The translations under genes were made by a program, and so were the position numbers. This document shows positions 23,090 to 36,009 of a DNA stretch of 64,000 bases, piece after piece (the stretch's first letter is position 1; each line of letters starts with the position of its first letter). The stretch is from Nageia nagi (lineage: Eukaryota > Pinophyta), in assembly GCA_050084985.1 (NCBI GenBank), contig JBITNC010000001.1:8618001-8682000 (forward strand), given 5' to 3'. The notes under the pieces were generated by a model that was not told the origin of the DNA, searched no databases, and worked only from the letters and a program-made list of their open reading frames with translations.

Positions 23090-23870
23090 GTCACCTTTGA
23101 CCTCTTTATTAATGTATAATGATAACTTTGATTTTTTTACAACCATGGAGGAACCTCTTTTCTTAAGAGGTGAAGCTATATTTGGGTCTCCTTTGCAAGT
23201 ATATGCTTCATACGATGGGAAAAATTTGGTTAAAATCCCAAAAGAGATAATAGATCAAATTGCTAAGAGAGGTCATCTCAACCTAATTACCAAATTAAAT
23301 GACGCAAGGCCAAACATTGACCAAGTTTTTAGATGGAAAAAATCATGATGGAAGATCACATGTAGTTTAGAAGTCATTATGTTTCCTAATGACTAGTTGA
23401 TATTTTCCTTTGGAAACATTAAGGATAAGGACTTTATCTTAAGCACTCCATGTTTCTTTGGGAAAAGGGGGTTGTTTCTAGAAAAATGAAATCTTGGGTT
23501 CAATTTATAGAAAGCTCAAATTATGTTAGCCCCTATTTGGATAACACTTCCAAAATTAACTTTTGATCTTTAGACTAATTTTTTTTTTGCAGTCATAGCA
23601 AACTCCTTTGATAAATTCATCATTGTGGATGATGGTACAAAGGCTTGATTAAGGTTTTTTGAAGTAAGATTTTGTGCTTTGGTGGAATTTGGAGTGAAAC
23701 TCTTGAAGACTATCATCTTAAATTATAAAATTAGTGAATATTTCCAAGAGTTAAGTTGCCTTTGCTTTGCTTGTAATCACGTGGGACACTTAACCAAATC
23801 CTTCCTAATCAAAATCTTTGTTGAAAATATAATTTGATAGGAGTAGAGACCTAAACAAAAGCATGAATAA
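23090..23870 (+). pseudogene. LINE ORF1 remnant (DUF4283-like plus zinc knuckle)
   Basis: The first 83 codons (23097-23348) are open and contain LRGEAIFGSPLQVYASYDGK. After a stop, the same region continues with FSFGNIKDKDFILSTPCFFG, LFLEKWNLGFN and KAQIMLAPIWITLPKL, which match the DUF4283 fold of plant LINE ORF1 proteins. At about 23755-23800, CFACNHVGHLTKSF is a CCHC knuckle whose last Cys is now Phe. ORF1 proteins bind the element's RNA. Several stops make this a pseudogene. Its orientation and order fit the ORF2 remains at 26.8-29.9 kb, so they may be one LINE, with the endonuclease and reverse transcriptase core lost from between them. Confidence 0.7.
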
Positions 23871-25507
23871 AACTTAAAATATATTAATGAATATGATATA
23901 CCTTACACTGTAGTAGAGAGGCCATTAGAAGTTGTGGCAATTGAATGACTAGCTAGTCCCTTAGTTGTATCTACGAAGATAACTTTGTTCGCTATCCATC
24001 AATCATTAAGAGGTCATGATGAGGACCAAAATAATCAAATTTCTCATGAAGATGTTAATTAATGGACAAATGTTATATATAAGAAGAAAAAAGATTGAAA
24101 TGGAGATCAAACTTCAGATTCAAAAGAGGCCATATTAAAGGAAACATAATAGGGAGGAATAACTCAAGAATGATGACCCATAGTACCTTGAAGTTTGCAA
24201 ACATGGGTGGCAAATATGTTGGAAGACCAAGCAATAGAGAAACCTAAGAGATGGAAGTATCCATAGAAGTTGTAGATTGGAAATAATTAAAACTAATTGG
24301 TTTTGGGAGAGGATTTCTCCTCAAAATTGAAAAAAAAAAAATTGTCAAAGATTATTGATCTACATGCTACGATTACTATAGCAAATTCATCCAACGAAAG
24401 TGTGGTTTAAATTAAAATTTATATGAAATTGGTATCCAATTTTATTTAGAAAGAGCATCATGAAACTGTGCAAAATAAATAATAGTATGATGTTGCCAAA
24501 AATATTTTAAATTTGTAATAATATATGGGTACCTATATAAAAAATCCATTTAAATTTGCCCTTGATAAGAAAATAAAATAAATAAGTAACTAAAAATTCA
24601 TCATTAATTCAAAACTTGAACATCCATCCTATCCATATAAGATCACCAGTCTAAAAAAATTATGATCATAAAATCAATAACTAATTTATACAAATTGTAT
24701 AATGACACTAGTATATGGACAATACCTAAAATACCTTGGGATAAAATAGTTTGTAAGCTTTATAATATAAATGCCATATAATATGAGACTCATTTTTTTC
24801 TTAATCTTTGTCTATTTTATAAATATATCATATAAACCTATAATGGTATTTATTATTATAGATTGATCCATGAATTTTTAAATCAAGATAACTAAAACAA
24901 GCTTGTCAATTTTATTATACAACTTAATTATGTAAGAAAAAAGCATTCAAATACATATAATTGATTTATATTTATATGTGTACAAACTTTGATAGTTCCT
25001 AGAAATCATTGGGTTTAAAAAGGTGTTAACAAACTTATCTTGTCTTATCTTATCTAGTAAAAAAATATTATGAAAATAAACTTTAACATATTATAAAAAA
25101 ATGAAGAAAATAAAATAAAAAAAGACATAAAAATATTATGATGTTTTAGGCATGAAGAAGATCGATAGGAAGCATAAATTACAATAAATACAATTAATAA
25201 AGAAGATAAAATAGGAATTTCTTTCATACATGTGCAACGATAAATACATTTTCTAGTAGGATTTAAAGAATAAATCTTAAGTATTATGAATTATTTAGGA
25301 CTAAGAAGTCATTATATAGATAGCTTTCTCTTTCTTCAAAGGTACTACTACAAATTCAACTTCAATTAAACCTAAATTGCTTGAATTCATCCCCAAATTA
25401 TAGCATAGGTAATATAATGTTAATGGTTATTATAATATTCAAAGAGATAAATGAAATAATATTTTCCGTTGAAAAATATTATTCCTTATGTCTTGATGAG
25501 TAAACAA

Positions 25508-26641
25508 CACTACAAGAAAAGATTGTATTTGCAACCTTTTTTGCATCTAAACTCTAAGCATTTTTTGTTTTAAATTTAAACACCAAAAATCGATGCAAAT
25601 TTTGATGTATTCATCCAATAGTTTTTACATCCTTTTTTGCATCAAATTTTCAATTTTTGCATCCGATTGTCAATTGTTATGTTAGTTTTTGCATCGTATT
25701 ATCATATTTTGCATCAAATTGTCAATTTTTACATCAGAATTTATGTTAGATTTTACATATTTTTTTTGTAATGAGATGTTACAAAATTGTAGATATTTTT
25801 ATTCTACATAATTTGAAAAATAAATAACCTCAAATGGATATCAAGAACAAAAGTTACAACCTCTACAAGGTACATCATTTTTATAATAATGCAGTGTGCC
25901 ACATTCCTAGGAAATGGGATGATGTACATGTATTTTATTAAAATGATCAATCAATTTTTGATCCACTTCTATGATTTTCTCTATATATTAGAGTTCATTA
26001 TTTAATAGGTCTTTAGGGCAATGACATTGGTTCATTGAACCAGTTCAAGAATGGTGTTAGTGGTTCAAGTTTTGAAAACTTGAATTTATTGTATATATTT
26101 TTCCTAAATAACATATTAAAGATTTTAATATTATTTCCAATTTCTTTGCCATTGGTTTCTTCTCTATGGGATTTTTATCTATGGGCATATTCTCTACCTT
26201 AGGCACCATGGCTATGATCAAAACCTAAAATCTAAGGAATTAAAATACAAAGCAAAGACTTAAGAAAATAAATTAGCTAAAGCATATGAACTATGAGGAT
26301 TACGAGGAGGGTTTGTTGATATATATAGTTTGGAGAGGGTATTTGGCTATTTGGTAATCATTTTTGGCACATATGGAGGATAAAGTGAATGTGAGCTATC
26401 AATTAATAGATTGAAAATATGTTTTAATTTTTGTTAGTGAAATGCAATGCAAACTTTGTGTCAAATTTTCATAGATTTTTGCATCAGAATTTGCATAATT
26501 TTTATATCGAAAAATGTTTAAAAATTAAAAAAAAATGTTTTTGATGCAAGGTGATGCATTTTGATGTAATTTGCATCTATATATTTAGAAATATTTTTTG
26601 TGACATAAAAAGCGACACAAATAGGCCTTTTCCTAGTATTG
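25508..26641. mobile_element. Small non-autonomous CACTA transposon, copy 1
   Basis: 1134 bp. The left end CACTACAAGAAAAGATTG and the right end, read in reverse as CAATACTAGGAAAAGGCC, form imperfect terminal inverted repeats of the CACTA (En/Spm) type. The element is flanked by a 3-bp duplication CAA (25505-25507 and 26642-26644). Subterminal regions are packed with TTTTTGCATC/GATGCAAAAA words in opposing orientation, as expected of transposase-binding subterminal repeats. There is no coding capacity. A second copy lies at 28696-29788, and the internal text (for example AGTTACAACCTCTACAAGG and TTGAATTTATTGTATATATT) is shared. Confidence 0.85.
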
Positions 26642-26824
26642 CAATAGTTTTTTATCAAGCCCATTGGGATATTATTAATGATACTCTATCAATAGTAGAT
26701 GAAGTTAGGTCATAATAATTCATACTTATTAATCTTGGTAAAACATATTACTTTAATAATGAAAAATAAATATGTACAACTTTTTTATGTGTACATATAG
26801 ATAAACATGTATAAGGTGACATGT

Positions 26825-27417
26825 AAAATAGTTTAAAACATATTGATAAATAGATTGAAAAAATTCTCTCAAAAATTATGTTCATAATATAATAAATTTG
26901 CTTCTTGTATGGTATTAAAAATTACTTTAGAAATGGCTAACCAAATAGATGCCATGTGTAGGAGATTCATCTGGTCAAGTTCAAGGAAGAAGAGAAAATG
27001 GGTTTTAGTTGCTACAAATAAAATAAATCAATGTAAAAAATATGAAGGTCTAAGATTAAGGAATATGAAAGACATAATTAAAGCATTAAGAGAAAAGGTG
27101 ACCTAGAGACTATGTAACAATTCTAAAAGTGAATGAATTAAAATATTCAAAGCTAAATATCTAGAGCAAACAAACTCCTTTCTCTGAATTTTCAATATCA
27201 CATCAAAATCAACCTTATGGAATGAAATTATTTTGATAAGAAATATATTAGTGCAAAACACCTAATGGAGTCTTAGAAATGGAGAAGAAATATTTTTTTG
27301 GGAAGATTGTTGGCTTAGAAAAAATCACTTTTAGCATATAAATGTATACAAAAGGGTGCAAGATAGGCTATGATTGTTGATTATCTTAGAAATAATAATG
27401 GGAGGAAAGAATAGCTA
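26825..27417 (+). pseudogene. LINE ORF2 remnant, part 1 (end of reverse transcriptase)
   Basis: From about 26825 frames read INRLKKFSQKL and then an open stretch of 65 codons (26909-27106): ITLEMANQIDAMCRRFIWSS, KKRKWVLVATNKI and EGLRLRNMKDIIKALREKV. These match the segment after the catalytic core in plant L1-type reverse transcriptases (I...IDKICR.FIW, K...W..I, GGLG.RN....N.ALL.K). It continues as FKAKYLEQTNSFL and FFWEDCWL. The LTR at 27423-28041 interrupts it, and it resumes at 28047. Confidence 0.75.
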
Positions 27418-27422
27418 ATATT

Positions 27423-28041
27423 TGAGAGAAATAAGCCTAATATACTAAAATCCTCTTTTACCAAGATCTCATGAAAGCTCTCTAACCTTTATTCTCAAGA
27501 TGCACTCTCTTACAACAAATCTTCCTGCTTCTCCTAACAATCCTAAAGCATAACAATACTATAAACTTAAGGAAGTAATCTCAAGGAGAGGTCCCTCTAT
27601 TTATAGGCCAAAATCCTCCCTTAGATCAATCTTTTAACCATTGTACAAAGTCATGTCATGCATCACCCTTTTACCCAAGGGGCATTTCCATGAGATGAAG
27701 TGTAGGACAAGTTACATAAATATTTTTGGAATGTATGATGGATTATTGTAAGGTTTATTAATGTAAATCAATTAATACTTAAAGGTATCCTAGATGCCTT
27801 AAGTATTTAGTGAATATTATAAATATTGTTGGAATTTATGATGCATTATTGTAAGGTCTACTAATGTAAATTAATTAATACTTAAAGGTTTCCTAGATAC
27901 CTTAAGTATTTAGAGATACCTTTTAAGTTTTGTGGATTTACATTATCATATTCACTAAATAATTAAGGTATATGGGATACCTTTAAGTATTAGTTGACTT
28001 ACATTAATAGACCTTACGATAATGCATCATACATTCCAACA
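27423..28041 (-). mobile_element. Solo LTR with inverted duplications in U3, inserted in the LINE
   Basis: Minus-orientation LTR of the copia family above, TGTTGGAATG (28041 leftward) ... CTCTCA, flanked by a perfect 5-bp duplication ATATT (27418-27422 and 28042-28046). The TATA box is ctatttata on the plus strand at 27597-27605. At 619 bp it is about 130-140 bp longer than its relatives. The extra length is in U3, where the first 100 or so bases recur twice in inverted orientation (about 27727-27825 and 27833-27930) beside the normal start (27940-28041). No internal region is present, so it is a recombination product (solo LTR). Confidence 0.85.
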
Positions 28042-28046
28042 ATATT

Positions 28047-28692
28047 CAAGTCCCAAGAAATATAAATTAATAACCAACTTTAGATAGTTAGGAATTAATT
28101 TCAAAATATCAAAAATTGAAGATGCTAAAGAAGAATACCCACCTAACAATACATTGGTCAAAGATGAAGACTTTAGAGTCAAAGATATAGTGAACTTGTT
28201 AGGGGAGTTATATAAAACCATAAATTTTATTTGATAAAATATTTGGATTAGAGGATTAACACCAAACATATATTTCTTTATATGAAAAATCACTTATAAG
28301 GTAACTTTGATTTCAAATACGATCAAGAGAAGAGGCTTCCAACAGGAAAATAGATGCATCCTTTGTTATAAGGGAGAAAAGATATTGAAACATATATTAT
28401 TACGTTATGATTTTGCTTGAAAACTTTGGGCAAGAATTTTTCACTGCTTTCAAATTGGATGGGTAATATCTAAAACAATCATGGATCTAGTACTCTAATG
28501 GATTCCAAATAGAGGGAATAAATTGATAGAAGAATTATGGACTATTATGCTATCACACATCTATTGGTCCCTATGGAAAGAAAGAAATAATATTTTATTT
28601 GAAAATGTAGTAAACTAAAGCAAATGTTATCTACAAATACAAAAAATCTTTCTAGAGAATATCAACTTTGGAAAGATTAGAAAATCCTTTTT
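28047..28692 (+). pseudogene. LINE ORF2 remnant, part 2 (zf-RVT C-terminus)
   Basis: Resumes the ORF2 text after the solo LTR. About 28230-28640 gives GLTPN, KRRGFQQENRCILCYKGEKI, LKHILLRYDFA, LWARIFHCFQIGW and LWTIMLSHIYWSLWKERNN, with frame changes. This matches the zf-RVT domain at the C-terminus of plant LINE ORF2 (NRC.LC...E...HLLLHC, LW...., W..WKERN.R). The third position of the usual H...C motif is Tyr (LLRYDF). CACTA copy 2 inserted at 28695, and about 80 bp of ORF2-like sequence may continue after 29791. Confidence 0.75.
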
Positions 28693-28695
28693 TAA

Positions 28696-29788
28696 CACTA
28701 CTAGAAAAACCTCTATTTGCATCCAAATGCAGTGTATTTTTTTATATTTTTCATTAAAAATCAATGTAAATTTTAACACAATTGACTCAACAATTTTTAC
28801 ATCCTTTTTTGCATCGATTTGTTAATTTGTGCTTCAGATTGTTAGTTTTTGCATCAGAATTTACATTAGTTTTTGCATCATTTGTCAATTTTTACATCAA
28901 ATTTTGCATTAGTTTTTGTGTAGGTATTTGCAAGGAGACATTATAGAATTGTAGATCTTTTAATTTTGTCCAATTTAAAAAAAGGAGGTGCTTAAAACAA
29001 TATCCAAATCAAAAGTTACAACCTCTGCAAGGTACATCATTTTTATAAAAACAATAGCTCAATTTTTTTTCCACTTCTATGATTTGTTCTATATCTTAGA
29101 GTTACTCATTTAATAGGTATTTGGGGTAATGACATTGGTTCATTAAACTAGCTTAGGAATGGGGTTAGTGGTTCAAGTTTTAAAAACTTGAATTTATTGT
29201 ATATATTTTTCCCAAATAAGATAATAAAGATTTTGATGTTATTTTCCAATTCTTATCACTTGCTTCTTTGGGAAATTTATTATCAAACTTCAAAGGAGTT
29301 TTCTTTTATGTAATCAAAGATTTATTTATCATTGGTTTCTTCTCTGTGGGCTTCTTCTTTGCCTTAGGCTCATGGCTATGATCGAAACCTAAAATCTAAG
29401 GAATTAAAATACAAAGTAAAGACCTAAGAAAATAAATTATTTGAAGCTTATGAAATGTGAGGATTGTGGAGAGGGTTTGTTGAAATATAGTTCAGAGAGG
29501 GTATTTCGCTATTAGGTAATCGATTTTGGTACGAATGGAGGATAAAGTGAATGTGAGTCATCGATTAGTGGATTGATCAACAAGTTAAATGCATTTTAAT
29601 TTTTCTTAGTGAAATGTGACGCAAACTTTGTGTCAATTTTTGTGTCAAAATTTATGTAAGAAAATATGCAAAAAATTTAAAAAAAGAATTCAATGCAAGG
29701 TAATGTATTCTGACATATTTTGTGTCAATGTATTCAGAAATATTATTTTGATGCACAAAATAATGAAAATAGGCTTTTTGTAGTAGTG
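28696..29788. mobile_element. Small non-autonomous CACTA transposon, copy 2
   Basis: 1093 bp. Ends CACTACTAGAAAAACC and, in reverse, CACTACTACAAAAAGCC are near-perfect inverted repeats. A 3-bp duplication TAA flanks it (28693-28695 and 29789-29791). Internal and subterminal sequence matches copy 1 in the same orientation, with short deletions. It lies within the 3' part of LINE ORF2. Confidence 0.88.
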
Positions 29789-30529
29789 TAAAGGATAAAA
29801 TGATTAAGGAAGTAGTACAAATGATAAACAATGAGTTGCACCATAAAAAACATTAATAGTTATCAAAAGATGCCTACATAATGAAATAGATTCATAATAC
29901 TAAGCATTCAAAATAATGATGAAAATGAGCAATTAAACATTAGTTGTAAAAGATGTAAAATCATTATTTTATGTGATGAGAGCAACTACCTTCTTATCAG
30001 TATTTAAATACCATTAGCTCGCATGCATGGAACAAGATATCTAGAGTAGGGAAGATGTTAGAGAGTATTAATATATCCAAATTATATTTGTTTATATACA
30101 AGTGATATAATACTAACAAGCAATATTGTTGTAGTCTACTTTTGTGCGGGTCTAATCATCAAATAGATATGGAGGAAGATTTAGTCTATACCAAGCTTGT
30201 ATATTGCAACAAAGTGAAGAAGGACACCTTAATATGGGAGCACATCTATGAAGGTATACTAGCAACCTTTTGGATACATTTAAAGGCTATGATGAGAATC
30301 TTTATCAAATAATATTTAATACTTAGAAGGATGGTAATTTCCAAGTGGAAAGAGTTCATTTCTACTTCATAAAAAAAGTACACTGTAGATGCCATAAGAT
30401 TGACACCACAAACAAGACCCATTGGGAGAGAGAAAAATAAAAGAGAACAAAACTTGAAATATTTCTTAAGGGAAAAAAATAAACTTTAGAAATATTAGGA
30501 AGGCTATGAGAGGAAAATCCTAAAAGAGT

Positions 30530-31017
30530 TGAAATATAAACTAAACAACTCTATACTCCCAAGATCACATGAAAGCTCACAATTTACACCTAACAAACTC
30601 ACAAAGCAATCTCACAAAGATAACATAAGATGTAAGTGGTTCCTCCAATTAGAAGCACATCCACTAAATAGATCTCTCTTCTTAACAAATATGAACTCTT
30701 ATTATCCTCCTAACTCATCTTCTAAACACTATCCTATAGCACAGCTTTACTTCACGTATTGTTGTATGATCCAAAGAGGGAGCCTTCTATTTATAGCCCA
30801 AAATCCCTGTTTAGATCACCATTTTACCCAATGTACAAAATCATGACATGCACATCCTTTTACCTAAGGGGCATGTGCATGACATGGAGTGTAGGACAAG
30901 TTACATTATCATATTCACTTAAATACTTCAGGTATCAAATGATACCCTTAAGTATTAGTGAACTTACATAGAAGATTATTATAAAACCTTTAAAATAATG
31001 CATTATACATTCCAATG
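30530..31017 (-). repeat. Minus-orientation LTR of the copia family, probably solo
   Basis: Aligns in reverse with the LTRs at 8992 and 17177: AGCTCACAATTTACACCTAAC, TATA box ctatttata at 30787-30795, ATGCACATCC, TGTAGGACAAGTTACATTAT, and an end at CATTCCAATG (canonical CATTCCAACA). The low-coordinate end is TGAAATATAA at 30530, or alternatively TGAGAGGAAA at 30507. No target duplication was found, and no flanking interior or primer site is evident. It is therefore a probable solo LTR with eroded ends. Confidence 0.7.
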
Positions 31018-33480
31018 TATCCTTGGCAAAATTTGGCGAAGGTACTCATGTAATTCATCAACCTTGAGGTATCAAGAACTAATTTTTATACCTTAAAAAT
31101 CAACTCTAAACTAACTCCAATTCCAATAAAACCTTATGTAATGAGCATTTAAAAAAAAAACCAATATACAAATACACATGGACATTAAATAATTAAAGTT
31201 TTGAAGCTACTTGTGAATCGAGAGATCGAGATCACTTAATGGTTCTAAGTATCATCATTCTTGAATCATAATCTCATAATTAGATAATAACACCATTTAT
31301 CTCTTAATATTTAACCTTCTTGTTGAATCTCTTAAATAGATTTCCTAGAATGTTCATCCTAGGATACATTAGCCTTCTCGCCTAGTCAACCCATCTTGAA
31401 ATATTCTATCTTATTGATGGTATCTCAACCTACTTGGATCAAAGCCATCATCAAGATCAGTAATTTAAGTACTTCAAGGTCCTTCATGACCAATCTTGAG
31501 AATTCCTTGATTATCTTTCTCGATAATTCTTATTCATATCTTGAAGCTATGTGTTTAGAGGACTTCTTGAATTATTCTTTTGATAACTCCTTATTCTCAT
31601 GAGATTTTCTTGAATTATCCTACCTAATAATTTTTTAATCTCGTAATATAGTGCTCAAGTCTTACCTAGGGTTCCAACTAGGTTTCATATCCAATTTCCA
31701 TGATTATCTCAATATACTAGGTAATAACTACTAAGTCTCACACCTAGTTTCATTATAGCTTATCCAAGTATGCTAACTTTTACTTAGGTGGATTAGGACA
31801 TCAACTAGGTTATCTTCTCACAACTATAAAAGTATACCTTAGAAATTCATAACTCATTTCACTAGAAAGTTAATTACTCTTTCTTAAGTAATAACATTTC
31901 TACATAAATAGTCTAACAACATGAAAAGACTACAATAAGAATTACAAGCACCTTATCCATCATAACTTCATTGAATATAGTTTCCTTAGATATTATCTCA
32001 TAACATCCTCCTACCATTCAATTCCAAACAAGTATAAAACTTTGAAATAAATCTTATTCTAACAAAATCGAAAGTATTCTTCAAAATAGAACATAAACTT
32101 AATATGTTAACTCATCAATATTAAATAATTTTCTTCATAAATGTTGTAAGAGCATCATAAAATATTATCATAATCTACCACATCATCTTCTTGTAATGAA
32201 ACATGAACATTACACCAACATATGTAATACACCAATATCAGGTCTAAAATATTATTAAAATATCATTCATATGTCATTTGAATATTCCATACATGATTCT
32301 AGCTTACACATTGCATATGTATACATAATACATCATCCTTTCTCATTATGTAGCAATGTATAGTATCACTAGATCATACAAATCATCTTGGTTATCACAT
32401 TAGTACATATCCTAAATTTTGATACAAGTATCCTTTAGTAAATATGAAGTTACATCCTCAATCAATTGAACAAGCAAGGATCCCTCATACGCATAAACTA
32501 ACCTTCCTTGGACATGGTAGCTCGTGGGTATACTTGGATCAGAACAACTTTTCTTTAATATGCAACTACTTATGCACATAATAAACAAGTAATGACCTAG
32601 TTCATAACATCTAGGGAAACTCAATTCCTCTTATGAAAAATCATATTTTTCAACTTAGAAAGGAATAAAATTAAATAACATGCATTCATATTATTTCAAA
32701 TAATCAAGCATGTATGTTCCAATATTAACATAATACTCTATACTTTAGATATTGAATTTAAATACATATTTATAAATTTAATGTCTTTCTTGTTTTAGTA
32801 TTCCCTCTTCTTGTAATTAACTATAATGTATCTATCAAAGTTAATTACCTAATGTGAATAAAATAACTTAAGCATTATGTTAATAATTACTTCCAATTAT
32901 AAAAATTCTTAAAATTTATGATCTTATACTTTCAAGATCAGTTAACTTTGATAAGGCATAAATTTTTATAATAAATCTAATTGAGTTGATTCTTTTATAA
33001 ATTAATAGTATTCAAATATACCTTTCCAACGAGTATACACATGCCTACCTTTTCTTAAGGATTTACAACCATTCTAGTTGTTTTCTAATGAACTATCCTT
33101 ATCTACCCATAAACATTTTGAACCTATGTGTTTTGGTAGAAAGAAAGTTATAATGAAAATTTTGAAATGTTATAGAGATGACAGCCCAACCAAAATCTTT
33201 TTATGACACTACACAAATTGGATCTCAAGAGAAATTCAATGTATAAAAATTACAAGATGCCATTCAATAAATATCAAGGTATTTCAAGGCATTGAAGATA
33301 ATATTCGAGGACTATGAATACAATTTATGGATGTAATTATTTTTAAATAATTATAATATAAAATCAAATGGATTTGATATCTTCTTAGAACTATGGCAAA
33401 AAGAATTCAATCAAAGTTTCAAGGAAACATTACATCTATGAACCAAATTCTACCATACAATTCTTCCATTTATCAAGTAA
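31018..33480. other. AT-rich non-coding stretch
   Basis: No supported gene. Open frames here are short and have no recognisable motifs. At about 31990-32015 the minus strand reads GGTAGGAGGATGTTATGAGA, which looks like a purine tract followed by an LTR start, but no partner LTR was found. Confidence 0.3.
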
Positions 33481-34605
33481 TTCTTTGGATTAACTAAAAA
33501 ATTGCAAGATTAAAACTCAGAGAGGGCCAATCTAGAAAATGCTTTTCCTTCTTGCTTGAAAACTCTAGAGGTTGCCTTAAAAACCCTATCTCTTGCCTCA
33601 ACTTGTAATTTCTCTAGAGCTTTGCTTATCACTTGCAATTACTCTAACTGATTTGCCACCAAGAATTCAACTCTTTAGCTTGGATCAAACACTCATTATC
33701 AATAAAATCCTAAGGTTAAATTCTAACCCATTCCTTAACTCACAATTTCTCTAGAGCTTCGCTATCTCTCGTAATTCCCCCAAAATGTGAGCTCTAAGGG
33801 TATATTTATATTTTTTCAAAGGATTAGGATTTTTAATAAAATAATAATATTTTATGTTCATGACATATAATTCTTAGTTGTCACTTAATCCTATCTGACC
33901 ATGTGTTAAACTTATCTTTTCCTTGAGCTTATCCCTTAATTATTTTTATTTTATTACTTTATTTTAATTTATTAGATTATATTATTATTATTATTATTAA
34001 TTTTAAGTATTAAGTATTATTTTTATAAAGTTATTAATTTAATTAATCATATTAATTAAATTAACCCTTCATCACATAATCTTATTAATTGAATTAATCT
34101 TTAACTAATTAAATTAATATCTATATGTAATGAAAGTGTAGTAAATCGCCTACCCCTACTAACCTTCTTGTTAGGGGAGCTTTGGTGGAATCTTTGCAAT
34201 AGACAACTAGCAAGAATAAGCATTCAACACATATCCTAGGGGGACTCTTGACTATCATTGCCCCATGCAACTATATGTGTCTTGCTAATTGGAAGTTATC
34301 AAGTAGTGATCATATTGGATCTTCTTTTCAGATCCTAAATCCACCCTATGTTATCATCTTTGTACCCATGAGCATCCCACCTTCATACCTATCACTTGCA
34401 TAATACAACACATATACCTCAATAGTATCTTGTATGAAGAAGGATAGATAATATCATATTTTCATAAGAGCATTTTCAAATCGATTTCATAAAAATACTA
34501 TAAGTGAAATAAAACACCATAATGTCCTCTTATTTCAAACCAAATAAATGCCACATAGTCTTGAAGCTAGCAAGGGTGTTCATAATAGGGAGTTGGGTTG
34601 TGACA
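33480..34605 (-). repeat. Possible LTR, minus orientation (gypsy-like start)
   Basis: On the minus strand the sequence begins TGTCACAACCCAACTCCC at 34605, a start typical of plant LTRs. A TATA-like TATAAATATACCC lies near 33800-33815, followed by a transcribed-looking tract with CTCTAGAGAAATT repeats (33590-33780). The AT-rich block 33960-34130 is (ATT)n and TTAATTAA-rich. The far end and a target duplication were not found. Confidence 0.3.
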
Positions 34606-35689
34606 TGAGGGATGACATAAGGTAGTACTTGGATACTATTTTGCACTCTTGAATCATTTTTGTAGAGGTAAAACTATAAACTTTTATTTTCTCTTGCTAC
34701 ATTCTTCAGAGAGATAAATAATTAAAATAAGGAAACAACCCAACCATATTTCTCTTCATTAGGATCTAATATATATTATTTACCAACATCTCCTCTCTAA
34801 TCAACTCAAGCATCTCTCCATGGCCATATTACGCCCTCAAATTCAACCATAAATTCTAAGGATTGGCATACCCTTGCTTAAATTTTCTATAAGAAACTTA
34901 AGCCAACCATATATAAATTTGAAACCAATATGAAACTCTTTAAGGAAGAGGAAATTGTAATCATAGCCTTGATGAGTCTTAAGGAAAATATAACATGTAC
35001 ATCCATTTCCCATAACAACATAGTCAACAATGAACAAACCAATTCAATCCAGCCCAATCCCATTAAATGAGGGTAATAAAAAGACTATTATTTTATATAA
35101 AATTGAATAAGAAGATATTAATACTAGTAGTTCCTTTATATGCTCAAGAATTAATATGTTTGATGGATTTATAAGAAAATATAGGAGCTGAACAAAAGGA
35201 TAGGCTATAATGGAATCTAACAAGGAAAATAAGAAAGAAGTCAAGAATTCCCTAGAGAAGATAGAGGAAGAGAAGATCCCATAAACAAATATCATTCTAA
35301 ATCCTATATGAATCATGCCATATTTTATCTATTAACCAAGAAGTAGAGCCAAGAAATCCAAAGCAACTATAAGCCCATACTATTCAATTCCTAAGCATGA
35401 TACAAAGAAGAAAGGAAGGAAAAATTAATTCACTGCAAAGGTAGATCTAGGATTACAAATGGCCTATTGAATCTATTGTCATATTATACTATATTTTTGT
35501 TGTTAGTATCCATTTCAATGCTATGAAGATTATTTTTTTTGGATGATATAAATAATGCATCTACAAAATCTTTTGACATGAAACATCTTATGGTCCTAAA
35601 TGTAAACATGATTACTGATGTAAATCTTTTTGATAGGTTAAGTTAAAATCCACTACTAATAAAAGTTTACTTTAACAAAATAAATAAGA

Positions 35690-36000
35690 ATAAATATATG
35701 TTAGATGGTGTAATAGTAACAACAAACAATGACAAGTCATATTTTTTAAGTTGGATATGAAAAAAGCTTATGATAGAGTTAAATGAGATTTTTTTCTAAT
35801 AGTGACAAAAAAGTTCTATTTTTTTATAAGATGGATAAAGTAGATAAGATCTAACATATCAAAAAATTTATATTTAATTCTTATTAATGATGTTTATAAA
35901 GATGAATTTTATGCAAATAAGGACTTAGACACAGGGATCTCATATCCTCTTGTTTATTTTTATTTTTCCAATTAGATTGGAGAATGGATTTTTGAAAGGA
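35690..36000 (+). pseudogene. LINE reverse transcriptase core remnant, part 1
   Basis: Frames read LDGVIV, then MKKAYDRVK-DFF, RWIK.IRSNISKN, LILINDVYKDEFYANKDLD and GISYPLVYF. These are blocks 1-4 of L1-type reverse transcriptase (KLDM.KAYDRV.W.FL, W...I......LING....F...RGLRQGDPLSP.LF), with W changed to a stop after DRVK and QGDPLSP degraded. It is a separate copy from the LINE at 23-30 kb, because that one keeps only the later part of ORF2. Confidence 0.7.
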
Positions 36001-36009
36001 ATCCTAACC

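Noticed and set aside
27423-31017. The two minus-orientation LTRs as the ends of one element
   Set aside because: The sequence between them is LINE ORF2 and a CACTA element, and the first LTR has its own perfect target duplication, so they are separate insertions.
31990-32015. Purine tract plus TGTTATGAGATAA on the minus strand as an LTR junction
   Set aside because: No second LTR, primer site or coding relic of a matching element was found nearby.
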